Shown here in pieces: positions 34,081 to 45,789 of a DNA stretch of 64,000 bases (the stretch's first letter is position 1; each line of letters starts with the position of its first letter). A program made the translations under genes and the position numbers. The stretch spans positions 238,926,667 through 238,990,666 of the forward strand of contig NC_056522.1 in NCBI RefSeq assembly GCF_019175285.1, read 5' to 3'. The DNA is from Sceloporus undulatus. Lineage: Eukaryota; Chordata; Lepidosauria; Squamata; Phrynosomatidae. The notes under the pieces are model-generated. The model was given only the letters and a program-made list of their open reading frames with translations, did no database searches and was not told the origin of the DNA.

Positions 34081-34860
34081 AATGAAATGAAATTTATTAC
34101 GGTCGATGACCAATAAAACAATATAAATGTACAATATTATACAATGCCCAATAAAAAAAAATGCAAACGGTATAGTACAGGGGTAGGCAACCTGCGGCCC
34201 GCAGGTCGGATGCGGCCAGCCCGGTCCTGCCACCGGAACCTTTGGCCTCTCGCGTGAGGGCGTGGGGCCTTTGGCCTATCAGGAGGAGGCGGGCAAGGGG
34301 GGGCAAGAGGCAGGCAAGGGGGGCAAGCAGCGGGCAAGGGGGCAATTGTCTGTAGAAGCCTCCGAAACATGCATTTATATTAACATTTTTTTAATCTGCA
34401 ATTTTTTTTGCGTGTCCTCCATTTTTTAAAAACCGTGTCCTCCATTTGAAAATTTTGTCCTACATTTGTCCCAATTTATTTATTTATTTATTTATTTATT
34501 TATATTTTGGCTTCGGCCCTCCAGTTGTCTGATGAACAGCAACCCGGCCCCCGGCTCAAAAAGGTTGCCTACCCCTGGTATAGTACAAATACGAGTACAG
34601 CTTGGAGGCTATAAATTCAGATAACCATATAGAGTGAAATCCCTTCACAAATACAAATACTAGATGAAATCAATAGAGTAAAAATTAAAAAGTAAGACAA
34701 CACTTTTCGTCTACAAGCTACAGATCCCGGTAAAAGGTGCAATACAATAAAACATGCCCCACTGTTTCTACCTCCCCAGACTCACAAGGACATAAACATT
34801 CACAGAATGGTTTGTTATTATATTATCTTATGATTAATTATTTGACAGGTTGTCAATGGG
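34081..34860 (-). mobile_element. LINE 3' end (minus strand), interrupted by a hAT element
   Basis: On the minus strand it ends GGTCATCGACCGTAATAAAT then TTCATTTCATTT, a tail-like end. The upstream part continues across 34586-34860 after a hAT insertion (34178-34577). The LINE clade is not assigned. Confidence 0.5.
34178..34577. mobile_element. hAT MITE with perfect 8-bp target duplication
   Basis: Terminal inverted repeats CAGGGGTAGGCAACCT / AGGTTGCCTACCCCTG, flanked by GTATAGTA at 34170-34177 and 34578-34585. The left half is GC-rich (GCGGCCCGCAGG, CCAGCCCGGTCCTGCC). The right half has three TCC(T)(C/A)CATTT repeats (about 34420-34470), then (ATTT)n and GGCTTCGGCCCTCC. Young by its intact duplication. 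Its internal GTCCTCCATTT repeats match the promoter arrays. Confidence 0.9.
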
Positions 34861-35829
34861 GGGGTCTGTAAAGATATCTCGCCATAATTTCAAATGTGAT
34901 GAAGTTGGTTTCGTTTGACTTGAATCTGTATTAGCAAAATCCCAGACTGCTTTTAATTTTTTTAAAAAATGGGGGAAATGTATACAGTATACTGTACTCT
35001 CTAACATAAAAATTGCACTAATCTATGGATTATCTTCAGCCTTTAAGGAACATGATCACTCTCATTTTGGAGCTTTTATTATATGAAGTATCTTAATCTT
35101 CATACCAAAAAGTTGTCATTCTTTCCAAGAATCTGAAATAAAGAAGAAAACCTCTACTAGGTACCAACAAGATACGCATAGGTTTCCACTTCAGATTGGC
35201 CACTGGAAGCTGAATGGTTTACTCAGTGTGCCTATTCAAGAGTAGTTGACCAGTGCCTTAGACCAGAGTTCCTCAGGCTTTCTGATATGGGGGATGGCAG
35301 CTTTTCCCCTAATGTATGAGTACCATATTTGTGCCCCTATTGTCTGTCTGGAAATTCCACAGACTGGCATCTGATGGCTTACAGGGCAACAGTGGGCCAG
35401 AGATGACCACTATGAATAATGCTGCCTTATACTATTGTGGAAGACAAGGCAGGGCAGTAAAGAAGGAAAAGCGTGAAATTGCTGCTGTTGCACTGCAGCA
35501 TCTCGATGAGGCTGAGCAAACAATTGCCACTCTTTTTTGGTGGGTCAGTGAATGCAATGTGCATGCTTAGCTGATTTTCTTGTGCACATAGATTGTTCCC
35601 CAGCTCATTGAATGAAAAGGCAGCCCTGTAGACATAGGGCAGTATTGTGTTCATCAAAGCTTTGTGGAGTGTTTGAAGCATATCTTGTATCATTTGTGAA
35701 GTGAAAGACTTGATCCTACCAATGGCTTAATTAGTTTTAATTTTGCATTCACTGTTTGTTTCTCACGAAAGACAAATTCATGGTTATTAATAGATCCCTA
35801 TACTGTATGTATATAAGATTCCTTTAAGG

Positions 35830-36173
35830 CAGCAGTACTCAAACTTTTTACCCTTGGGACCCCCCTTTAATCTACATGTAGATGTCGCACACACACCCTC
35901 GACATAGTGTATTTATAAAAACAATTGGTTTATTTAGTGTGTGTATTTTCATTTGCATATTCATGTATATTCACATTTTAACATTTTATAAGGAAATAAC
36001 CATTCAAACTAGAACAGTTTTGTTTAAATAAATTCAATATTAAACTCAACACATGTGTAAATTTTACACATAATTATTTTGGGGAAGAGGAAGGATGAGG
36101 GCCTCCAAGTCTCTCACCCCCCTTGAGAAAATCTTGCCCCCGGGGATCCCACCCCACTATTTGTGAACTGCTG
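35830..36173. mobile_element. hAT (Charlie-like) MITE with 8-bp target duplication
   Basis: Starts CAGCAGTACTCAAACTTTTT and ends TTTGTGAACTGCTG, flanked by CTTTAAGG at 35822-35829 and 36174-36181. CCCTTGGGACCCCC and GGGGATCCCACCCC are paired inner ends. No ORF. Confidence 0.88.
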
Positions 36174-36181
36174 CTTTAAGG

Positions 36182-38110
36182 TGAACACACCCACAGTTAT
36201 GATTTCCACTGCCTAGTTTTCAATCTATTGATTTTCAAATCATTTTATTTATATTGATAAAATGCCTGTTAAGGTTATTTATTTTTACCCAAATATACTT
36301 ACTCTCAGTTCCTATGAAGACAACATTTAGAATCTGGATTTAGGCAGCAGCATTGGCATTTGTTAAGAATTAGTTTCTCTTTGGTCAAGAATGAGCAGTA
36401 TTTGAAGTATACGTTAATAAGTAAATCCTAGAGTTTGGGCGGTCACTTTTCCCCCCTGTAGCATAGAAAATTCCTCATATTGAGCTTGTAATCTTATGTG
36501 TGTATGAGAAAGCAACAGCAAAAGCCACCTTGGCATAAGCCATGCTCATGTTCTGTGCTGTTCCTAATAGTAACATTGAAGAGAATTCTAGTTTGTTTGT
36601 TAATATTAGTTTCTCCTTAGTCTGGGATTACTTTTTACCTGAGATGGAAAATAATGTTTCTGGCTTGCAGAAGAAGCATGGGATAGTAAAGAGATTTCGT
36701 TTTGAGAGCTATTAATTATTGCAATATAAGCAAAAGTATCCAGGTTCTCATGTGTTGGAATCGCCTTTGTAGGGTTATACATGAATGACTTCAAGCAGTA
36801 TTACAGCGTTCTGAATATTAGACACATTATCTCTGCTGTGAGCAAAACAATGTGAAGATGTAACTTGCCTCATTTTCTGGATGCAGTTTTTACACTCTTG
36901 TCTTCTGCTTTGTGGTTGCAATTGCTCACATCAGCTTTTGTTGCAGGGGTTATTTTGTCTTTTTGTTTTGCAAGCCAGCTTGTTTTTGCAATCTGACTTT
37001 TCTTTTCTCTTTTTTTAAACTAGGAGCCATTGTCCTGAATAATATCTATGTCTTGCTTAGGAGAACCTGCCATCTAGGGACTAAAGATGGTATTATAGGC
37101 TACATGCACAGTCATATTTATTAGTTTGTCACCTATTGACTGACGTAGTACTGCTGACTGTAGACAGATTTAAACTGATTTACATTAAGCCTCTTATAAA
37201 TAACAATAAAGTACATATCCATAGAACTCCCTAATATCCATTGAGATGTCTAGACTTAGCAGACTTGAAGCTATCATAGAGGCAGATACACATTATCTTT
37301 TAATGTTATAGATAAATGGCAAATTATGACAAATGTTAATGCTTTGGGCAAATAGCTTAATTAAAGAAGAGGTTTGCATCTGTGTCTAGGATGTTTATCA
37401 CACTATGCTCTTAAAGAGGTACTATTCCAGTGTGACTCCTCTAGCAGCCTCCTGTTGCATGCTGGGATTGGCAGTTTTAAGGAGGGGTATTTAGAATTCT
37501 CAGGCAGAGAAGTTCAGCTCCTTAAAACTGCCAATCCCAGCATGCAACAGGAGGCAGCTAGAGGAGTCACACTGGAATAGTACCTCTTTAAGAGCTCGTC
37601 TGATAAACACCTAGGCAAGATTATGGAGTTATTACATTTCAGATAAAATGTTCATTGATATACAACTGGATTTTTATGCATATTCCTGTGATGGAATTTG
37701 ATAAAACTGTAGTCTTTTGTAATTTTTCTATGTTGTGAAAAATACAAGTGTGATTTTTATAAGTAATTTATAACAGTGTAAATGTTTTCATATATTTTCA
37801 AATATAATATTGACTGAAGTTCTGAGAGACAACGTTTTATGCATGTTTGGAAGATATTCATACCTGATACATCGTAAAATGGTTTGCTAAGTAATTCCAT
37901 TACACAGAGAGACCAATATTGCATTGTAAAGTAAATTGGTTTGTATGCCTGGATTTAGAGTATTGAGAAGTGATATCGAAGCACTGCACTGTACAGTAGT
38001 CTTAAAAATATTCTGAATGAACGTGGAATGCAGTAATATATTAGTGTAAGTATATAAATGTGTATTGAGTGTTTGCTTTAATTCCACTATTAATAAAATG
38101 TTATTTCTTT
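36182..38110 (+). other. AT-rich, mostly repeat-free block ending in a strong poly(A) signal
   Basis: Looks UTR-like: AATAAA at 38092-38097 is followed about 20 nt later by GTGTGGGCTTTG, a GT-rich element. Upstream, 37003-37023 is a good acceptor (pyrimidine run then AAACTAG). It may be the distal end of HACD2 transcripts or a separate non-coding exon. A foldback element (37386-37614) sits within it. Confidence 0.35.
37386..37614. mobile_element. Foldback MITE (near-perfect ~95-bp arms)
   Basis: Left arm TGTTTATCACACTATGCTC..GTACTATTCCAGTGTGACTC..CCTCCTGTTGCATGCTGG..GGCAGTTTTAAGGAG and its inverse on the right, with a loop of about 25-30 nt around 37487-37517. Outer ends carry CTAGG/CCTAGG. 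RNA across it would form a long hairpin. Confidence 0.85.
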
Positions 38111-39080
38111 GTGTGGGCTTTGTTTACTTTTGCATGGATTTGAGATCATGTATCTGCTAGAAGATTTCAAAGTTTCTTGCAGTCCTGATAGGTTCCAAGT
38201 AACCAGTATAACAGCTGCATCCGAATTTTTGCAAATTTCATCGATCCATGATTTTTCTTTTTAGATGCAAATATATTACCCTCATTTCTGAAACAATTGC
38301 TATCCTCCTGTTGTAAAAAAAACCCCAAACCTGGTGTGTATATTTGTCCTTTTGAACTTGTTGCTAGAACCCATAAGAGCTATGAAGGATTTCGTAGAAC
38401 AATTTGGGAAAGTAGTTCATCTCTCCACTATGTGTCACTGGAAAACATACTATAAACAATGAGGCATACTTCAGAATAAAGTCTTGTAATACTTTTTGTT
38501 CCCCCCACCCCCTTTAGACATGTCCAAGTTGATATTTAGTCTGTACTACATGAATTGTACTCATTGTGTTTTCAATGTGAATGTAAGGTTGACAGAGAGC
38601 TTGCTATAGATAACAATGTGTGAAATGTAATTCTTAGATATGTCAGGTGCAATCAGAGACTGCTTAATTGTTCTTGAAAATTAACTGTTCCACAACATTT
38701 TGTCCTTCTGTTTCAGCCCAAGTACTTATTATCTATTATACAGGATAAGGAACAGTATATGGGCCTGATAGGACTCTGTCTAATTCTTTCCATTAAGCAA
38801 TCCAAGTCAATTCTATAACCATAGCGGGTATCCTCTGTTAAGAACTGCCCCATCTTACACTGCAGTACAGAATTAGCAACAAATTCTAAAAACACCACCA
38901 CAGAAATACTGTGGAACAAATTGCAAAATCATAGTTTGCAAACAGTATAGTGGTTGGCATCTTGTTGGTACATTAGAGTGGCTTCAGACTTACACTATTA
39001 CATCTCACTTTTTTCAGTCATTGTAGAGGTCAGAATCCTGTTCACATACACACACACACCATCACTATAAACAACCTTGG
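38098..39080. other. Intergenic stretch, nothing recognised
   Basis: About 1 kb of AT-rich DNA with a short (AC)n near 39048-39058 and no recognisable gene or transposon end. A possible old transposon scrap at 38700-38910 is too weak to name. Confidence 0.5.
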
Positions 39081-40345
39081 TAAGTGATGCACCCTCCTCA
39101 ACACAAGCATTTCCACGTTGCTGGAGAGCAGAGCAATCAATGGGGACATGTTGCAAAGTTGTCATCTGCTGGGCCCCCTCAAGAACCCCTGAAAGTCTGT
39201 GCAGATGGTAGTCCCATTATGATCCTTTGGGAAGGTAGGTGATAATGCCCTCAGCCCCTGGCAGTTGTTCAGCCTTGCCTTAAAGGTTCATAGTTTGGGG
39301 GTGCTCTTAGATCCAACATGGTCACTGGTGGCACAGGTAGTCTCACTGGCTCCGAGTGCCTTTTATTCTTCTATGCTGATATATCAATTGTTACCCTAAA
39401 TGGGCAGAGGTAAAGTGCCAAATGACATCCATGCTCGAGTAATTTGTCATTTGGACAACTGCAATGTGATTCACATAACATCATAGAATCATAGAGTTGG
39501 AAGAGACATGCAGACTGACTGAAAATGCACTAGATGCTTCGGTTGGCTCAATTGAAATGGTTGGTTTTAGACTTTAGAGGTCTAAATGGTTTGTGGCCAG
39601 GTTCCTTGAAGGAGTGTCTCATCCCACACTTGCCTATCTTCACCTTCAGCTGAGCCCAACGCCAGCTGTCCCAAGAATAATGATGCAAGGCAAAGAGATT
39701 TTTTTTCAGGGATGCTATCTATGGGATTCCTATGGAATGACTCAGTGTGGTGAGGTGGTTTGAGCCCTGGATTGTGATTCTGGAGATCAGGGTTTAAATC
39801 CCGGCTCGGCCATGGAAACCAACTCTGGGACCTTGGGTAAGTCAGACTCTCTCAGCCTCAGAGGATGGCAATGATAAATCCCCTCTGAAGAGACTTTCCA
39901 AGAAAACCCTGTGATAGGGTTTTTGGATTGCCCTAAGTCGGAAATGACTTGAAGGCACACAACAACAAACAACAATCTATGAAATACCCTCCCACTAAAG
40001 GCTCACCTGGCACATATTTTTGTGGTCTTTTTGGTGCCAAATGAAAACCTTTTTTATTCTTGCAGACATTTGAAGAATTGTTTGGATGTTTTTACTGTTT
40101 TGCCTTCCCACTGTTCCAACTGCTGGTTTTAATTTGGCCTTGTATGCTGAAATGTTTTATTCACTGCTGGCAGTTTTATTCTGGCTTTATGTTCTGCTGC
40201 TTCAGTCATTGTTTTATGGTATTGATAGTTGTATTTTAAAGTCTTTTATAGTTGCAACAGATTGTAAGGCATCTATAAAACATTGGTTAGTGGGTAGTTT
40301 ACAAGTCCATTAAATCAGTAAAATAAATGAAGGTGCTCTACAAAA
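39081..40345 (+). mobile_element. Old L2-like LINE 3' part with nested insertions
   Basis: Translation of separate short stretches reads like the L2 reverse-transcriptase tail (e.g. KVHSLGVLLDPTWSLVAQ, LVICHLDNCNV, GLWPGSLKECLIPHLPIF). It has stops and frame changes and is clearly a fossil. It is interrupted by a CR1 scrap at 39481-39508 and a Sauria SINE at 39741-39975, and ends near AAATCAGTAAAATAAATGAA. Confidence 0.65.
39741..39975 (+). mobile_element. Sauria-type SINE inside the L2 fossil
   Basis: CAGTGTGGTGAGGTGGTTTG head, GGGTTTAAATCCCGGCTCGG, AGACTCTCTCAGCCTCAGAG linker and tail TAAGTCGGAAATGACTTGAA..CACAACAACAAA. Full length. Confidence 0.87.
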
Positions 40346-40740
40346 CAGACTCATGGACAGTGCTCCCCCCCGCACATTGTTTGCCTCTTGGGGCTGAATA
40401 GACTGAAGCCCTTTGGGTATTCTTTCAGACAGTAGAAATATAGATCTTTACTTAGCACAAATTCTTTCCCTTGTGGGCTTTGATAATAGACTGCAGCATG
40501 GGCTTCATTTGGAGTCTTATTTATATAGCTAGAAACTGGCAGACTGCCTTTCCATTGCTGATGCTGGCAGCGCTGCTGGGACTTGCTCTCCAGCAACTGG
40601 AGGCCCAGATGAGTCCCTGTCCTACCTTAATAAAAGCTTAAGGCAGAGGAAGGGTATTGGTTTTACCATGTATTGACTACCACAGCAATTGTAACATTGT
40701 AAAAATTAAAGCAGTTATTCCAATAAATATAAGGAAAAAA

Positions 40741-41060
40741 GTTCAACAGTGGAACACACTCCCTCATAGAGTTGTGGAGTCTCCTTCTTTGGAGGTCTTT
40801 AAACAGAGGCTGTCTGGCCATCTGTTAGGGGTGCTTTGATAGTGATTTCCTGCATGGCAGAATGGGGTTGGGCTGGATGACCCTTGAGGTCTCTTCCAAC
40901 TCTGTGATTCTATGTGTGCCTTCTAAGTTGTTTCCCACTTATGGTGTCCATAAGGTGGATCTAATAGAGGATATCCTAGGGCTAAGAGTGTGTGACTAGC
41001 CCAGGCCACCCAGTAGGTCTCTTCCTATTCTATGATGCTATGTGACTCTATGAAGAACAC
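40741..41060 (+). mobile_element. CR1-type LINE 3' end with inserted SINE scrap
   Basis: 40741-40915 is CR1 sense (CAACAGTGGAACACACTCCC, CTGGCCATCTGTTAGGGGTG, GAGGTCTCTTCCAACTCTGT). About 40914-41012 is a reverse Sauria SINE scrap (CCACTTATGGTGTCCATAAG..CCACCCAGTAGG). After it a second CR1 end (TCTTCCTATTCTATGATGC) follows. Together these suggest SINE insertion into the CR1 tail. Confidence 0.7.
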
Positions 41061-41405
41061 AAAAGGTTGCAAAATAGGTATTCTAAAAATGTTTTCAGCA
41101 GCCTTCTGGAGCTCCAAGGTAGGGGCAGAGGACCTTTTTTTTAAAGCTTGAAGGCTAGCTTACCTATGGCTGAATGTACTGGATAAAGTGGCATGTAGCC
41201 TCCTGTATTGTACGGTCCTCTGTACCCCTCCCCACATACCCAATTATACCCATGTACCTTACAGTCACACATCCATGGACACCCATTTACACATACACAT
41301 ATAAAATCACCATTCACTGACATGCTGGGAATCATGTCTCCACCCCATATGCCCTGGAAGTGCTCCAAACTGCTCCCAGTGTTGTGAGGTGATCATTTTC
41401 CACTG

Positions 41406-41636
41406 AATGCCAGTGTGGCATAGTGGTTTGAGTGTTGGATTATGACTCTGGAGACCAGGGTTCAATTCCCAGCTAAACCATTAAATCCACTGGGTGACCT
41501 TGGCCAAGTCACATGCTCTCAACTTCAGAGGAAGACATTGCCAAACCTTGGAACAAATTTTACCAAGAAAACTCTGTAATAGGATTGCCTTAGGATCAAC
41601 ATTAGTCAGAATGACTTGAAGGCACACAACGCACAC
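41406..41636 (+). mobile_element. Sauria-type SINE
   Basis: Head GCCAGTGTGGCATAGTGGTT, GGGTTCAATTCCCAGC, tail TTAGTCAGAATGACTTGAAG..CACACAACGCACAC. Full length, moderately diverged. Confidence 0.87.
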
Positions 41637-42242
41637 ATAAACGTTTACTTGGTCCCATTTTTTATTGCCTGAAACATTCAGAACTGACTGGGATTTACAA
41701 AGAACATCACGGAGGTTGTCACTGTATCTATTTCTGTGTCCTATAGGTCCAAGTTTAATAGTGCAAGCATAGGTGTAATTTAAGTTTCAATATATATCTA
41801 TTCAACAACGATGCAACAAATTGTATATTAAATTTGACACATATGCACCATCCCCAAAGTTCAGTCCATCCAATGAGGTGCCAGTGCAGACTCCTCTGCA
41901 TGGGCTGTTTGATAGTATTGCAACATTACCCCATAATATGGCTTCCTTAGCTTGGTGGGATTCCCAACATGTCTGGAAACTGTCAGATTGGAAGGATGTA
42001 TCCAAAATCATGCGATCTTATTTTAACAACCTGTTCAGTTGAATTCCATCACTGAACTTAATCTCTCTTCTCTTCTTTCACCCTAGCTAACACTGCTCTC
42101 TCACCCTTCAAACATGTTGTTTGTTAAAGGTTAATAAGAGCAGATGTTCATATTATTAAGGAATGAGGTGTTCATTTCAGCTAGTGGACACAAACCTACT
42201 GGAAGTACAACAATAAATGGCTGGGTGAGAGATTAGTCAGTG

Positions 42243-42480
42243 AATCAGTGGTGGAGAACGTTAATATTTGAGTGCCTTAGACTTTGAGACTAGGGTCTGA
42301 ATCCATGTTTCGGCACAGAAATCCACTGGGTGACCTTGGGCAAGTCATATGCTTTCAGCCTCAGGCGATGGTAATGGCGAACCTCCTCTGAAGAAATCTT
42401 GCCAAGAAAACCCCATGATAGGTTCATCTTAGGATTGTCATAAGTTGGAAACAACATCAAAGCACACAATAACAACAGCA
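42243..42480 (+). mobile_element. Sauria-type SINE
   Basis: Diverged head. Middle TGGGCAAGTCATATGCTTTC, GAAATCTTGCCAAGAAAACC, tail ATAAGTTGGAAACAACATCA..CACAATAACAACAG. Confidence 0.82.
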
Positions 42481-43222
42481 AAGCATATGAAGAACATTTT
42501 TCTGCACAACGTATTTTTCTGCTTCCCCACTCCCTAGCAAAGTATGTAATCTGCCAAGATGAGTGGCAGACAACATGTTTTCCATCCAGGAGCTACTTGC
42601 AAATGTATAACTGTTAAATTATACTTGTATCTCAATTGGGAATAATGCCCCTCCTTTTGTGTGGAGACAGTATGGTGTGAGTACTGGTTTCAGCTGTGCT
42701 TATGGAACAAGGAAGTACAACCTCCTCATTCCCATTTCTGTCAGTGCAGACAAAATCACTGCAGTTTTGCCTGAATTTGGGAGAGGGGAAGCATATGTGT
42801 GCAAGTGCAAATGTACAAGAGCTAGTGAAAAGGAGGGAGGGAGTGCAGTGGGTTAAGCACCTCTTCTGAGTCATTTTGTCTTTCAAGCTGCAATCTACCC
42901 ATGGGTAAGCCCCACTGAAATCTGTGGTGTTTAGACATGTATGGGATTGCATAGTTAACTGACCTATTAAAAATAAAGTTACTTGGCATCAAAGATGTGG
43001 GGGATTTCTGCACACCTACAGGGATTGTCAGAGTCATGTGGGGAAAGGCTGAAACAAGAAGCAACACTGGTGAGAACAGAAATGCGTCTTCAAAGAAAAA
43101 CCAAAAAGGAGCTATTTCAGAAGATGACACCTTCAGTTCCAGGACAAGAAAGTCATCTGAACAGTGATGCTGCTGCAGAGGAAGACCTGGAGTGCTGAGG
43201 TAAATTTTAATAATGCCTAACC

Positions 43223-43449
43223 ATCCGTGTGGCGTAGTGATTTGAGTGCAGGACTGTGATTCTGGAGGCCAGAGTTTGATTCCTAAGGGACATACAACCC
43301 ACCAGGTGACCTTGGTCAAGTCACACACTCGCACCCTCAGAGGATGGCAATGGCAAACTTCTCCTGAACAAATCTTGCAAAGAAAACCCCATGATATGTT
43401 TGTCACCTTAAGTTGCAAATAACTTGAAGGCACAGAACAGCAGCAACAA
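43223..43449 (+). mobile_element. Sauria-type SINE
   Basis: Head CCGTGTGGCGTAGTGATTTG, middle GTCAAGTCACACACTCGCAC, AAATCTTGCAAAGAAAACCC, tail AACTTGAAGGCACAGAACAG. The 203-codon minus ORF spanning it is not a gene. Confidence 0.83.
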
Positions 43450-43824
43450 CTATATAATCCTAATTCAAAGATGCACTACCTGCAGGGATTAGGATTAGAC
43501 ATAAACCTTTTCTGATGGCAGAAATGCCCTTCTGCCATAAGAACGCTTTGCTGTTGGCTGATCTCAGATACCTGCTGGCAGAGCAATGTGTTAGCAAACT
43601 GCATCACTGACTTGGATCTGGTTGTAAGAAGAGAAAGAAAACAGGGGGAGGAGGAATAAGAGAGTGGGATGAGGGAGGAGCCATATTCTGCCAGATTCAG
43701 ACTTCCTCCTGCCTATGGAAATGGAAATATCCATAGTTAGTGGCAGTTTATAGCTTCCATGTTAGTGGGATGGTGAATCTCCTTCAGGTTTTATCTTGAA
43801 CTCAAGCAAATATCCAAGGTGCTA

Positions 43825-44060
43825 TACCAGGGATAGGCAACCTTTTTGAGCCAGGGGCTGGGTTGGTGCCCCCCAGACAACCGGGGGGGGGGGGGGCAAA
43901 AATAAATAATTAAATAATATAGGACAACATTTTCAAATGTTGGGCACATTTTTAAAAATGGAGGACATGCGAAAAAATTTGATGATTTTTTAAAAAATGT
44001 TAATATAAATGCATGTTTCTTAGGCATGATCAAAATGGAGGACATTTGGACATTATTCCT
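43825..44060. mobile_element. hAT-like MITE, truncated relative of 34178-34577
   Basis: Starts TACCAGGGATAGGCAACCTT and TTTGAGCCAGGGGCTGGG, the terminal repeat of the family, in inverted order. It carries AAATGGAGGACATGCG and CAAAATGGAGGACATTTGG, the inverse of TCCTCCATTT. The far end is not clear. Confidence 0.65.
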
Positions 44061-44584
44061 AGACAGATGGCAGAAATGGACTTCCCTTTCTGGCCAACCC
44101 CCCCTCCCCCCATTCCAAACAGCACATTTGGGCATTGAACATGGCTTTACTTAAGATGTCTCTTGCATATTTCAGAGGCTTATTGCATAACCAAACTCTT
44201 TGGGTTTCACACTGAACAATGGGTTCACATGGCTATGCATATTGAACATATCAAGGTGGTTTCACTGTTCTTGCACCAAGTGTACTTCTCAGAAGTGTGT
44301 ACTTGGTCAAGGGACTTTGGTTTTTCTTCACTACGCATGAGTTTGTAAAAATCACAGCAATTTACATTGGCCTTGCCTCAGAGGCTTTCTGATATCAATA
44401 TCACCATTAAAGAACCAAAAACACACAGAAAAGGCACTTTGGAAAGTCACACTCTCTCAGCTTAAGAAACAGTGCCTGCATGCCTCTCAAGCTGACTCAT
44501 ATCATCATCATCATCACCACACTAGCATTGTCAAAGCAAGGGAGACTTGTTAGCACTTAAAGCACACAAAATAAAATTTAAAAA

Positions 44585-44935
44585 AACCCTTGAGGCCTCT
44601 GGCCACTCACCACCTCCTTCTGCTCCCCCTCCTCCTCCTCCTCCTTTTTCTGCTCCCTCCTCTTCCTCTTCCTCCTCCTCCTCCTGGCTGGGAGGGCAGT
44701 GTGGGCCAGCACGGGGAGGTTGGGAGAGTGGCGTGGGGCTTCCCCCTTTGCCTCTGCCCCAGGCTGCGCAGCCCTCCTCTTACTCCTCCATGCGGTGGAG
44801 GAGGAGGAGGGCCACGCAGTCGTGCAGCCCAGGAGGAGGAGGAGGCGGCGGCGGCAGGACCGGGCTGGGGCCTGTCCTGCCGCCTCCGCGGGCCGCATCC
44901 AGTCCACGGGCCCTGTGCTACACTAAGGTGCTACA
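44585..44935. repeat. GC-rich CTCC/GGAGG tract, probably a transposon interior
   Basis: Long CTCCTCCT runs on the left and GGAGGAGGAGGCGGCGGCGG on the right. It ends GGCAGGACCGGGCTGGGG..CGGGCCGCATCC, the inverse of the GC-rich left half of the hAT element at 34195-34225. Not a promoter: no downstream exon recognised. The ORFs in it follow from composition. Confidence 0.5.
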
Positions 44936-45232
44936 GCCTATCTCCAAAGGTCTTCAGAACCATGGATAGTTTCTATAAAGTTTGGACTAAAACCTGGAAT
45001 GGATTAATAACTCCTGTGGCATGGAGTAACATGACAGTTGCCATGAGCTGCTATGCCAACACAAAGCTAGGCTAGAACAAGAGTAGTCCTCGGTAATTTC
45101 CATCATCCCTAGTTGGAAAGGGATTTGTGTTCAGCACAGTTTTAACTGGCCTAGTGTTTGCTCAGCTGGCCTTGTATAAACATCTTGGCCAGTTCGGATT
45201 ATACTGCTCATGTGTGTTTCGTACTAAAGGTT

Positions 45233-45465
45233 TGCAGCCAAACAGCTTCATTTATATACCACTTCATACCGAACTAACAGTGTCTAAGTGGTTTACAACT
45301 GTAAGCTGATTGCCCCCAACAATCTGGGTACTCATTTTAGCGACCTCTTTGGAAGGATGCAAGCCTGAGTCAAGCTTTAGCTCTTTTTCTGGTATTGAAC
45401 TAGCAACCCTATGGTTGTAAGTGGCTGCAGTACAGGCATTTAACCACTGCGCCACCAGGGCTCCT
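45233..45465 (-). mobile_element. tRNA-derived SINE, third type
   Basis: The right end is a tRNA-like head on the minus strand (GCATTTAACCACTGCGCCAC, GTATTGAACTAGCAACCC). The body has TGATTGCCCCCAACAATCTG and GGGTACTCATTTTAGCGACC. The left end TTTATATACCACTTCATACC looks like an L2-group tail. Confidence 0.65.
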
Positions 45466-45486
45466 TCAATTTTCAAAAAGTAACTA

Positions 45487-45782
45487 CGGGGCTAAACAGA
45501 CCAGTATAAAATGCCGGCATCGCGGTGGAGCGGGGGGATGGTGACTGCATGCCGTGTGCCCCAACTCTTCCTTGATTCTGGGGTCACGCTGCATGCCCAA
45601 CCAGACAGCAGGTGGTGTCACGCTGCTTCTTTGGTACAGTGTTTAGATGCCCTCAGCTGAAGAAATGCTAAGAAGCAGCAGTGGTGGCGGTAAGGGTGGC
45701 TTTTTGCCAGTCTCAAAAGGAATGGCAATTTGCTGCTGAAAGGGGAGGCGGTACGCTGCTGTATTGGGGTGGTCTGTTCAAC
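45487..45782. mobile_element. Old DNA transposon with GCTAAACAGACCA ends
   Basis: Left GGGGCTAAACAGACCAGTAT, right GTGGTCTGTTCAACCC (inverse). The interior is GC-richer than its flanks. Weak similarity to 63020-63440 (GGGCCTGAACAGAAGG). Confidence 0.5.
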
Positions 45783-45789
45783 CCTGCAT

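Noticed and set aside
42822-43433. 203-codon minus-strand ORF
   Set aside because: Runs antisense through a Sauria SINE. No coding similarity.
44547-45075. 140-161 codon ORFs and apparent CpG island
   Set aside because: CTCC/GGAGG repeats that match the interior of a hAT-type element. No downstream exon.
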